Assembly: GCA_937871705.1 (NCBI GenBank)
Contig: CALMOO010000333.1
Location: 1-5,681, forward strand
Length of the DNA: 5,681 bases
From: an uncultured Hymenobacter sp.
Lineage (GTDB): Bacteria > Bacteroidota > Bacteroidia > Cytophagales > Hymenobacteraceae
Reading direction: 5' to 3'
A program made the position numbers and the translations under genes. Positions within the stretch are counted from its first letter, which is position 1; every line of letters starts with the position of its first letter. The notes beneath the pieces are model-generated. The model did no database searches. It saw only the letters and a program-made list of their open reading frames with translations, and had not been told where the DNA came from. This document shows, piece after piece, positions 1 through 5,681 of the stretch.

Positions 1-2172
1 GCGCATCGACTTGTAGTAGGTCTCGACCGACGTTTCAATGGTGTTGCTGCGGAAGTTGTGGTAATAGCCCACCGCATACTGGTCGCCCACCTGGGGCTTG
101 ATGTAGCCGTCGCTCAGCTTCCAGGTGTCGGCCGGCGACACGGAGGCCGTGTTAGAAAGCTGGTGCACGTACTGGCGCGTCCGGTTGTAGCTCGCCTTCA
201 CCGATGAATTGTCCGTGAGCGCATACTTCAACGACAGGCGGTATTCGGGGCCTTGGTAGGTGGCCAGGCGCGCGCCCGCGCCGTAGTGCACGGTGTCGGT
301 AATGCTGGTGGTGCTGCGGGGCCGGTCGGCCAGGTACTGGTACGTGTCGCGCGGGCCCAGTGCCTGGTAGAAGGAGTAGCGCAAACCCAGGTTCAGAGCC
401 AGCCGCGGCGCCAGATTCCACTGGTCGGCTAGGTAAAGCGCGCTTTCCTGGGCCTGCTCTTGCGGCAGGGCCTGCGGCACTACCAGCGACTCAGTGCCCA
501 GCGGGGCCAGGCTGCCGGGCGAGGTGCGGTAGCGCAGGCTGCTGGCCCCAAAGTCGAGGGTGTGCTGGGCGTTGTGGAAGTACGTGAAATCGGCTTGCCC
601 GCCCACCTGCGCAATGCCAAACGTCAGCGCGGAGGCGTTCACCCCGTTGCGCTCGCTAGAAATGCGGTAGGTATACTGGCTGCCGGTGCCCGTGAACACC
701 CCGTACAGCTTGTTGCTGAACACGTGCTTCCACTTGAGGCTGCCGGCCAGGTTGCGGTACTCGTACGCCGTATCGGCCGACAGCTTAAACCGGTCGTGGC
801 TGAAGTACCCGGTGGCGTACACCGAGTTTTGCGCGTTGATATCATAGCTCAGGTGAGCGGTCAGGTCGTAGAAAGCCGCCGCGCTATTCTTCAAGCTGGG
901 GTCGGGCAGCCGGTGCAGCAGCCAGTCCGAATACGAGGCTCGCCCGCCGATAATAAAGGCGGCTTTGTCTTTAATCAACGGCCCTTCCAGCATCAGGCGG
1001 CTGGTGAGCGGCCCAATGCCACCGGCCCCGGAAAACTGCTTCTTGTTGCCGTCGCGGGTCGTGATATCGAGCACCGACGAAAGCCTACCCCCGTAGCGGG
1101 CCGGGATGGCGCTTTTGTACAGCTCCACCGTCTTAAGCATGTCGGGGTTGAAGGCCGAAAAGAAGCCGAACAAATGCGAGGGGCTATACACCACGGCATC
1201 GTTGAAAAGAATCAGGTTTTGGTCGGTGTTGCCGCCGCGCACGCTAATGGCAGTGCTACCCTCGCCGCTCGTCTTCACCCCGGGCAGCGTCATCACGTCC
1301 CGCAGAATATCGGTTTCGCCAAACACCGTGGGCACTTGCTTGATGGTGCGGATATCGAGCTTTTCGAGCCCCATCTGCATGCCCGCCACGTTTTTATCCT
1401 TCTCGGCTTCTACCAGCACCTCCTTCAAGATGGTCATATCCTCGGCCACTTCCACATCGAGCTTGCCGTCGGCGTGCAGGGCAATGCGGCGCTGCGTGTT
1501 CTTAATGCCAATGCCGCGGATATTAAGGGTGTGCGACCCCACCGGCAGGGTAAGGGCGTAGTAACCAAACTGGTCGGTAGCGGTCGAAATGGCTGGCGAT
1601 TCGATGTACACCGAGGCCCCAATTACCGGCTCGCCCGACTTGGCCTCGCGCACTACCCCCGCCAGCGTGGCCCGCCCCGAGTTTGCGCCTGCCGGGCGAG
1701 GTCGGCCTATCTCGTACACTTGGGCTGGGCTGGTGGCCCGGACTACTGGCCCTGCCGGCTTGCCGGCCGCTACCCCGGCCGCCGCTGCCGCCTGCGGCGG
1801 CGCTTCGGCCGTAGCCACTGCCCCTGGCTTGAGGAAGTTTTCGGGCAAAGCCGTAGACAGCTCGCCGCCCTTGAAAATAAAGACGTTACGTTCCTCATCA
1901 ATCTTGGCCTGCAAGCCGACCGGCCCCAGCACCTGCCGCAGCGCGCTGGCCAGCGGCTGCGCCTGCACCTGCGCCGTGATGCGCACGCCCCGCACGGCCG
2001 CCGAGTCAAAAAAGACGCGGTAGTGCGTCTGCGCCTCCAGCTGCCGGGCAAACTCTTCCAGGTTGAGGCGCTCGAAGCTGCCCGTCACCAAGGGTTCGGT
2101 CCCTTGGCCATAGCCAATAAAAGTGCCGCTGCTGCAAAGGCATAGCAGTACCAGCCGGTAAAAAAATCTCAT
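1..2172 (-). CDS. TonB-dependent outer-membrane receptor with STN and carboxypeptidase-regulatory-like domains (partial, C-terminus off window)
   Basis: The frame is open for exactly 724 codons, from the ATG at 2172 to the window edge, without a stop. An in-frame TAG lies directly before the ATG, which fixes the start. Residues 1-23 are a signal peptide (MRFFYRL, a hydrophobic stretch, then GYGQG). Residues 28-100 resemble an STN domain (LNLEEFARQLEAQT, then VRITAQVQAQPLASAL). Residues 105-165 are an Ala/Pro-rich linker. Residues 168-245 match a carboxypeptidase-D regulatory-like fold (LAGVVREAKSGEPVIGASV, DQFGYYALTLPVG). The plug spans about 275-375, with ETDILRDVMTLPGVKTSGEG, VRGGNTDQNLILFNDAVVY, SHLFGFFSAFNPD and IPARYGGRLSSVLDI, hallmarks of the Bacteroidota receptor type often followed by a DUF4249 lipoprotein gene. 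The rest alternates like beta-barrel strands. Such proteins sit in the outer membrane and import ligands with TonB energy. The substrate cannot be read from sequence. Receptors of this architecture are usually somewhat longer, so only part of the barrel is missing. Confidence 0.95.
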   Translation of the reverse strand, partial: MRFFYRLVLLCLCSSGTFIGYGQGTEPLVTGSFERLNLEEFARQLEAQTHYRVFFDSAAVRGVRITAQVQAQPLASALRQVLGPVGLQAKIDEERNVFIFKGGELSTALPENFLKPGAVATAEAPPQAAAAAGVAAGKPAGPVVRATSPAQVYEIGRPRPAGANSGRATLAGVVREAKSGEPVIGASVYIESPAISTATDQFGYYALTLPVGSHTLNIRGIGIKNTQRRIALHADGKLDVEVAEDMTILKEVLVEAEKDKNVAGMQMGLEKLDIRTIKQVPTVFGETDILRDVMTLPGVKTSGEGSTAISVRGGNTDQNLILFNDAVVYSPSHLFGFFSAFNPDMLKTVELYKSAIPARYGGRLSSVLDITTRDGNKKQFSGAGGIGPLTSRLMLEGPLIKDKAAFIIGGRASYSDWLLHRLPDPSLKNSAAAFYDLTAHLSYDINAQNSVYATGYFSHDRFKLSADTAYEYRNLAGSLKWKHVFSNKLYGVFTGTGSQYTYRISSERNGVNASALTFGIAQVGGQADFTYFHNAQHTLDFGASSLRYRTSPGSLAPLGTESLVVPQALPQEQAQESALYLADQWNLAPRLALNLGLRYSFYQALGPRDTYQYLADRPRSTTSITDTVHYGAGARLATYQGPEYRLSLKYALTDNSSVKASYNRTRQYVHQLSNTASVSPADTWKLSDGYIKPQVGDQYAVGYYHNFRSNTIETSVETYYKSMR

Positions 2173-2233
2173 CTATATGCAGGCAGGATGGGTGGGAAAG
2201 GAAGTGCAGCGCCGCAAGTAAACCAGGCCTCGA

Positions 2234-2992
2234 CTAGGGGCTCGATTTTGCCAAGGTAGCCTGGTAGCGCACCAATGCCGCCAGCGCCTGCTCACGGCCT
2301 TCGGCGTTGAAATTCAAGTTATTATCCTTGCTAAATTGCCGCAGCGCCGCCTTGTCTTTAGGAAACAAGCGCAATACGTCCGCCGCCTTAGCCAGGGGGT
2401 AGTAATGCTGGTCCTTGTACAGGAAGTACTCGTCGTGGGCAGTTATTTCGCTTTCGACCTTACTTTCTCCCGACCGTTGTTGTAGCGTTTTGCGGTGGCT
2501 AGCCAGCAGCCGCACGGGCCCTTCCACAAGCAGGTCGTAGAAGCCGGTGCGGATGGGCGAACGACCACTCGAATCGGTGACGAGGCGAATAAAGTAATGG
2601 CCGCTTAGCGAAAAGCTAGCTACCTGCTCGTTGAGCAGGCGCATGGCCAGGGCGCCCCCCGGAGCCAATAGCACGAGCTGGCCGCGCACTAAGTCATAGC
2701 GCAGTGGCACGCCAACATACGTATGCCCCGCGTAGCTAATGCTGGCCGGCCGCGCCTCCGTAGCGGCAAAATAACGGTGGCCCTGCGTGCCCGGCCGCAC
2801 GTAGTCGACGTATTCCGGCCCGTTGTAGAGGTGCGACGCCGCACCGATGTCAGTGCTGTAGCGTTGGCCCAGGCGGTAGGTAGCCGTCGCAACCAGGCTG
2901 CTATCGGGCCCAGGAGCTTGGCCCACTGCGTGCTGGCTTAGTAGGTTTAAAACCACTAAGAGAGGCAATCCATAGCGTAAGCTATTCTTCAT
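2234..2992 (-). CDS. secreted protein of unknown function, upstream of the TonB receptor
   Basis: This 252-residue protein starts MKNSLRYGLPLLVVLNLLSQ and has a clear Sec signal peptide, probably cleaved after HAVGQA near residue 26, so it acts in the periplasm or outer envelope. The mature part opens with a YNGPEYVDY segment, followed by short beta-rich stretches (VGVPLRYDLV, LVLLAPGG, GHYFIRLV, GFYDLLVEGPVRLL) and a more helical, charged C-terminus (FPKDKAALRQFSKDNNLNF, then EQALAALVRYQATL). I recognise the general look of Bacteroidota envelope proteins with YNG..Y and GFY.LL.EG motifs, but I cannot name a function. An in-frame TAA nine bases before the ATG lies inside the hairpin at 3001-3054, which fixes the start. 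The receptor gene begins 61 bp downstream on the same strand, so the two are probably one transcript. No catalytic motif and no lipobox cysteine is visible. Confidence 0.85.
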   Translation of the reverse strand: MKNSLRYGLPLLVVLNLLSQHAVGQAPGPDSSLVATATYRLGQRYSTDIGAASHLYNGPEYVDYVRPGTQGHRYFAATEARPASISYAGHTYVGVPLRYDLVRGQLVLLAPGGALAMRLLNEQVASFSLSGHYFIRLVTDSSGRSPIRTGFYDLLVEGPVRLLASHRKTLQQRSGESKVESEITAHDEYFLYKDQHYYPLAKAADVLRLFPKDKAALRQFSKDNNLNFNAEGREQALAALVRYQATLAKSSP

Positions 2993-3000
2993 ACGAGCGC

Positions 3001-3054
3001 CTTAAGTTTAGTGCTTGGATACCACGCAAGCCGTATCCAAGCACTAAACTTAAG
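3001..3054. repeat. perfect inverted repeat, 22-bp arms, 10-base loop, adjacent to a start codon
   Basis: Positions 3001-3022 (beginning CTTAAGTTTAGTGCTTGG) are the exact reverse complement of 3033-3054, separated by CACGCAAGCC. The stem has no mismatch. It ends 8 bp before the ATG of the secreted-protein gene at 2992. Neither side has a T-run, so it is not a canonical intrinsic terminator in either direction. If it is transcribed with the downstream gene, the RNA stem would crowd the ribosome-binding region. It could also be an operator, a termination or processing signal, or a dispersed palindromic repeat. Confidence 0.9.
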
Positions 3055-3079
3055 CTATGTAAAAGCAAATGTCTGCGTT

Positions 3080-3130
3080 CTGCTCTGGTAAGCTAATGGT
3101 TAATAGCAGCTAGGCCGCTTACCAGTGCAG
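3080..3130. repeat. imperfect inverted repeat, 14-base arms with one mismatch
   Basis: CTGCTCTGGTAAGC at 3080-3093 pairs with GCTTACCAGTGCAG at 3117-3130, with a single T-T mismatch and a 23-base loop. It lies 25 bp from the perfect hairpin at 3001-3054, in the same non-coding spacer upstream of the secreted-protein gene. No T-run follows on either strand. A role as a transcript-leader structure or protein-binding site is inference only. Confidence 0.65.
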
Positions 3131-3321
3131 CATCAGGCGCTCCAAAACCTCGCCGTAGTGCCGCCCGCAGCTACTTCATCAGTCGAGCGTCTCATTTGGT
3201 AATGAACTGGGTGATGAGAAGCTATTATGCTCTTGTCACGATTACTACCCCCTCCTTTTTGAGCGATTAGCCGACACGAATGACTATGCCTATCAAAGTG
3301 TAACACCCCCAAGCCACGGCA

Positions 3322-3612
3322 TTAAAACTTGCGCAGCTTGCGTTTACTCAGCTCGTAGCTGATGATGGCCGGGATATAAAACGTGATGTCGGCGGCAAAT
3401 TTGGCCACTAGTATTCCTTGGGGCACGCTGTGCAGCCAGCGTGGCAGCCAGTACATCAGCGTAGGCCGAATGAGCTGGCTATCGAGCGCCTCGGCGGGCC
3501 CAAACTGTACTACCAGCGCCCGCACATTGCGGCCAAAAGTGCCTAGGGTGTACGGGCGGCCGTGCGTGCGCACTTCCTGGCGGGTGCGCCATACCTCCTG
3601 CCCGAGTCTCAA
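3322..3612 (-). CDS. unrecognised small protein with a C-terminal membrane segment; 5' end uncertain
   Basis: The frame is open from just after a TAA at 3637-3639 to the TAA at 3322-3324. The first possible start is a TTG at 3612, giving 96 residues. The protein reads like real coding sequence: a basic N-terminal part (RLGQEVWRTRQEVRTHGRP), a middle with FGRNVRALVVQFGPAEAL, then a likely transmembrane helix at about residues 63-88 (VPQGILVAKFAADITFYIP) and a basic tail (SKRKLRKF), which would place the C-terminus in the cytoplasm. I do not recognise the family. No ATG begins this frame. A separate overlapping frame starts at an ATG at 3671 (MASEHPSAATDNELTWLTRA) and stops at 3608-3610, so a single-base frameshift between about 3608 and 3640 could join the two into one gene starting at 3671. 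It lies downstream of the PRISE reductase gene on the same strand. Confidence 0.5.
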   Translation of the reverse strand: MRLGQEVWRTRQEVRTHGRPYTLGTFGRNVRALVVQFGPAEALDSQLIRPTLMYWLPRWLHSVPQGILVAKFAADITFYIPAIISYELSKRKLRKF

Positions 3613-3732
3613 GCCCGAGTAAGCCAGGTCAGCTCGTTATCAGTAGCGGCGCTGGGGTGTTCAGAAGCCATAAGCAGGAAGAAAACGGAAAACAGGCAGC
3701 CGCCCGCCCAGATTTTAATTAAAAAAAGCAGC

Positions 3733-4800
3733 CTAAGGAATGAGCCGGTCGGTGCGGAGCTGGGCAAAGAGGTCGAAAAACGAGTCGTCAGTCGGCTGGT
3801 AGACGGTAAACCCCAGCTTGCGGCTCTTCGACATGTCGGTCATTACCTCCAGTGGCCGGCCCAGGTCGAGGTCGGTGTGCCAGGGCGAAGCGAGGCGGCT
3901 CAGGTCGGGCTCAGTGAGCTGATGGCGGGTGGCCAGGTCGCGCCACAGGTCGGCGTCACCAGCCATTTCGGCTTCCAGCGGATGAATAGTGCCATCGAAG
4001 CCGGCGGCCTCGATGCCAAACCAGCCGGCCAGCCGCGGCCACAGCCAGCTCCAGCGAAAATAGTCGCCATTGACAATGTTAAACGCTTGATTGGCTGCTG
4101 CTTCGGTAGTGGAGGCCCAGACCAGCTGCTTGGCAATAATGCGGGCATCGGTCACATCAGACAGCCCATTCCACTGCGCCTCGGAGCCTGGCCACTGAAA
4201 AGGCCGGCCCGTTGCCTTGCAAATGCTGGCATACACGGCTAGCGTAGTGCCCATGTTCATGAGGTTGCCCACGGCCTGCCCGATGATGGTGTGCGGGCGG
4301 TGAACGCTCCAGGTAAAGCCATCGCGCGCCGCGGCGGCAAATACCTCGTCTTCCTGGGCGTAGTAGAAGTTCTCAATAGCGAGGCGAGGCAGCTCCTCCC
4401 GGAAGGGGGTAGGCAGCGGCACGCCACCTTTGGCATAAGATTCAAAAGGCCCGAGGTAGTGCTTGAGGCCCGTGACCAAGGCCACGTGCTGCACCGATTT
4501 TTTGGGCGAAAGCACATCCAGCACGTTGCGCACCAGCGCGCTATTTACCCGAATGTTCTCGGCCTCCGTGTCGTTGCGCATCCAACTAGTAATGAAGACG
4601 TGCGTCGGCTTCACGTCGGCCAGGGCCGTTTCGAGGCTGGCGGGGTCGAGCAGGTTGGCAGCTACCGGGCGCAGGCCGGGTAGGTCGTCTTTGGGCGTGC
4701 GCGAGAGGCCGTAGGTAGTCCAGCCCGTGGCGAGCAGCTCGCGGGCCAGGTTGCTGCCAATGATGCCGCTGGCCCCCACGATTAAGGCAATTTTATCCAT
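3733..4800 (-). CDS. PRISE-type short-chain dehydrogenase (progesterone 5-beta-reductase / iridoid synthase-like NADPH enone reductase)
   Basis: This is a 355-residue atypical extended SDR with an N-terminal Rossmann fold and nucleotide-binding motif GASGIIGSNLARELL (residues 9-23), then SRTP at about 33-36, which suits NADPH. The family hallmarks follow: THVFITSW (66-73), VALVTGLKHYLGPFESY (106-122) with the catalytic Lys113, and LPRLAIENFYYAQEDEVF (137-154), in which Tyr146 aligns with the catalytic Tyr of plant 5-beta-reductases. WSVHRPHTIIGQAVGNLMN (164-182) is the next conserved block. PRISE enzymes reduce activated C=C bonds of enones in the cytoplasm. The bacterial substrate is unknown, and databases often call such proteins NAD-dependent epimerases. 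I chose the ATG at 4800 because MDKIALIVGASG begins at the usual distance from the glycine motif. The only upstream alternative in frame is a TTG at 4818 inside the tandem repeat, before an in-frame stop at 4828-4830. Length is normal and no key residue is missing. Confidence 0.9.
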   Translation of the reverse strand: MDKIALIVGASGIIGSNLARELLATGWTTYGLSRTPKDDLPGLRPVAANLLDPASLETALADVKPTHVFITSWMRNDTEAENIRVNSALVRNVLDVLSPKKSVQHVALVTGLKHYLGPFESYAKGGVPLPTPFREELPRLAIENFYYAQEDEVFAAAARDGFTWSVHRPHTIIGQAVGNLMNMGTTLAVYASICKATGRPFQWPGSEAQWNGLSDVTDARIIAKQLVWASTTEAAANQAFNIVNGDYFRWSWLWPRLAGWFGIEAAGFDGTIHPLEAEMAGDADLWRDLATRHQLTEPDLSRLASPWHTDLDLGRPLEVMTDMSKSRKLGFTVYQPTDDSFFDLFAQLRTDRLIP

Positions 4801-4804
4801 CAGA

Positions 4805-4855
4805 AAAGAAGTCAACAAGTAAAGAAGTCAACAAGTAAAGAAGTCAACAAGTAAA
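4805..4855. repeat. tandem repeat, three full 16-bp units plus 3 bp, directly upstream of the PRISE gene
   Basis: The unit AAAGAAGTCAACAAGT occurs without mismatch at 4805-4820, 4821-4836 and 4837-4852, followed by AAA of a fourth unit. Read on the minus strand, it is ACTTGTTGACTTCTTT three times, ending four bases before the ATG at 4800. It is AT-rich in a GC-rich region and contains TTGACTT in every copy. It occupies the leader or core-promoter position of the reductase gene. The unit length is not a multiple of three, and each frame across it meets stops, so it is not coding. Confidence 0.95.
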
Positions 4856-5322
4856 TACGCTAGCGCTGGTACCTCAGCGGCGCACCACGTCGCAGCGCAG
4901 CCACACCAAGTTGCCGGGCAGCTACTCTACGTGCCGCCGCCCGTTTATGTAGTGCAAGCTCCCGCATTTGGCAGCCTAGTGGTTGGGAGGGGGGTAGGGC
5001 CAAACTGATATGCCTGCACGAACTCAGCCAAGCTTTCGCGCTATCAGCAAGTCAGGCTGGTGGCAGATTTGTTTGATTAACAGCGGTAGTCAGGTTTAGT
5101 GGGGCAGACTTAGCCCGCACCGAGTAGCAGCAAAGGGTGTTTTCCTGACCCCATCCAAACCACGGTTAGCTAGCCCGCCTTACTTCCGAGCGGGCTAGTG
5201 CAGGCGCCGCCTACCCCCTGCAAATGCAGACACACTAGCAAACATTCCGGCCGGGCACTGGTAGTAGGGCGGGTTGCTTTGTTAAGTAGCGGCTCCTAAA
5301 CTACTCGCTTATCTTATTGCGT
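4856..5322. other. divergent intergenic spacer
   Basis: This 467-bp stretch separates the minus-strand PRISE gene from the plus-strand reductase gene and must hold the promoters of both. No convincing gene is present. A frame without a usual start (4823-5008, plus) encodes a short YVPPPVYVVQAP run that may be chance or a relic. A GC-rich hairpin lies at 5170-5198. No exact match to the Bacteroidota promoter consensus was found for either gene. Confidence 0.6.
5170..5198. repeat. GC-rich inverted repeat in the divergent spacer
   Basis: CTAGCCCGC at 5170-5178 is the exact reverse complement of GCGGGCTAG at 5190-5198, with an 11-base loop. No T-run follows on either strand. It lies about 125 bp before the start of the plus-strand reductase. 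It could be an operator or a terminator-like structure. The sequence alone does not decide. Confidence 0.55.
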
Positions 5323-5681
5323 ATGAACATTGGAATCATTGGGGCTGGCTTCATCGGAAGTGCTCTCGCTATCCGGCTCACCAGCCTCGGCCACTCGGTT
5401 TACATTGCTAACTCCCGCGGCCCCGAAACGCTAACGGACGTGGCTCAAAAAACCGGTGCTACCCCCGTCACGGCCCGCGAAGCCGCTCGCCACGGCGAAA
5501 TTATCGTGGTCACTATTCCGCTGAAAAACATACCCGACCTGCCCAAAGACCTGTTTGAGGGCGTGCCGGCCAGCGTGCCCGTGATTGACACCAGCAATTA
5601 CTACCCCCTCCTGCGCGATGGCCAGCTGCCCGAGCTGGAAAGCGGCGACCTGACCGAGAGCGAGTGGGTGCAGCAGCACCT
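5323..5681 (+). CDS. NAD(P)-binding oxidoreductase, F420-dependent NADP reductase-like family (partial, C-terminus off window)
   Basis: The frame is open from the ATG at 5323 to the right edge: 119 complete codons plus two bases, with no stop. The start MNIGIIGAGFIGSALAIRL places the glycine motif G7-A-G9-F-I-G12 at the very N-terminus, as usual for this fold. N30-S31-R32 after the second beta strand is the typical NADP phosphate-binding signature of the NADP oxidoreductase, coenzyme F420-dependent family (PF03807 type). IIVVTIPLKNIPDLP (60-74) and VIDTSNYYPLLRDG (87-100) match the later Rossmann strands and the loop typical of these proteins, which are normally about 200-220 residues, so roughly half is visible. 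A cytoplasmic NADPH-dependent reductase is likely. Actual F420 use is doubtful, because Bacteroidota are not known as general F420 producers, and the substrate is unknown. It is transcribed divergently from the PRISE reductase. Confidence 0.9.
   Translation, partial: MNIGIIGAGFIGSALAIRLTSLGHSVYIANSRGPETLTDVAQKTGATPVTAREAARHGEIIVVTIPLKNIPDLPKDLFEGVPASVPVIDTSNYYPLLRDGQLPELESGDLTESEWVQQH

Larger units (their letters stand above)
2993..3321. other. non-coding spacer with two hairpins
   Basis: This 329-bp stretch between the secreted-protein gene and the small ORF on the same strand has no convincing coding frame on either strand. It contains the perfect hairpin (3001-3054) and the imperfect one (3080-3130). 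From 3131 to 3321 I see no further long repeat, RNA gene or clear Bacteroidota promoter (TTTG followed after about 20 bases by TAnnTTTG). It is the natural place for the promoter and 5' leader of the secreted-protein/receptor pair. Confidence 0.6.

Noticed and set aside
460..2145. 561-codon open frame on the plus strand
   Set aside because: It lies entirely opposite the TonB receptor gene, whose translation shows a signal peptide and the STN, regulatory and plug motifs. The plus-strand frame has no recognisable domain and is a by-product of GC-rich codon use.
3001..3130. The two spacer hairpins as ends of an insertion sequence or MITE
   Set aside because: The two inverted repeats are unrelated to each other, no target-site duplication is visible and no transposase is encoded between or near them.
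3721..3727. T7 run (minus strand) just after the PRISE stop codon, as an intrinsic terminator
   Set aside because: The bases before the run form no GC-rich stem, so the terminator structure is missing.
3562..4242. 226-codon open frame on the plus strand
   Set aside because: It is antisense to the PRISE reductase and to the small ORF; the translation has no coherent motif and the opposite strand has clear family hallmarks.
5278..5310. TTTG at 5278-5281 with TACTCGCT 20 bases later as a Bacteroidota promoter for the reductase
   Set aside because: The spacing fits, but the downstream box matches TAnnTTTG poorly, so it is not better than chance.
5431..5679. 82-codon minus-strand frame at the right edge
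   Set aside because: It is the shadow of the plus-strand NAD(P)-binding reductase, which has an intact Rossmann motif and the proper start.

Overview
The window looks like chromosomal DNA of a GC-rich member of the Bacteroidota, most plausibly a Hymenobacter-type Cytophagales. This rests on an outer-membrane TonB-dependent receptor with a carboxypeptidase-regulatory-like domain in front of its plug, the lack of clear Shine-Dalgarno sequences before the starts, and strong GC preference at third codon positions. The genus is an inference, not something the sequence proves.

Layout. Positions 1-2172 (minus) hold the first 724 codons of a TonB-dependent receptor whose C-terminal part lies off the left edge. 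Positions 2234-2992 (minus) encode a 252-residue secreted protein of unknown function, 61 bp upstream of the receptor and probably co-transcribed with it. Positions 2993-3321 are non-coding and hold two inverted repeats. One is a perfect 22-bp stem that ends only 8 bp before the start codon of the secreted-protein gene. Positions 3322-3612 (minus) hold a small unrecognised ORF with a likely membrane segment and an uncertain, possibly frameshifted, 5' end. Positions 3733-4800 (minus) encode a PRISE-type short-chain dehydrogenase (progesterone 5-beta-reductase / iridoid synthase-like enone reductase). A 16-bp unit repeated three times sits directly before its start. Positions 4856-5322 are a gene-free divergent spacer. 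From 5323 to the right edge (plus) runs the N-terminal 119 codons of an NAD(P)-binding, F420-oxidoreductase-like protein.

How it works together. The left half is an outer-membrane uptake locus: the receptor would import an unknown substrate using TonB energy, with a secreted partner encoded next to it. The right half holds two divergently transcribed NADPH-type redox enzymes. No functional link between the halves can be shown. The two real genes cut by the window edges (receptor and F420-type reductase) have no stop codon here, and several long open frames on the opposite strand of the real genes are shadows. No RNA gene, CRISPR array or intact insertion sequence was seen. The most interesting unexplained signals are the perfect hairpin at 3001-3054 and the 16-bp tandem repeat at 4805-4855.
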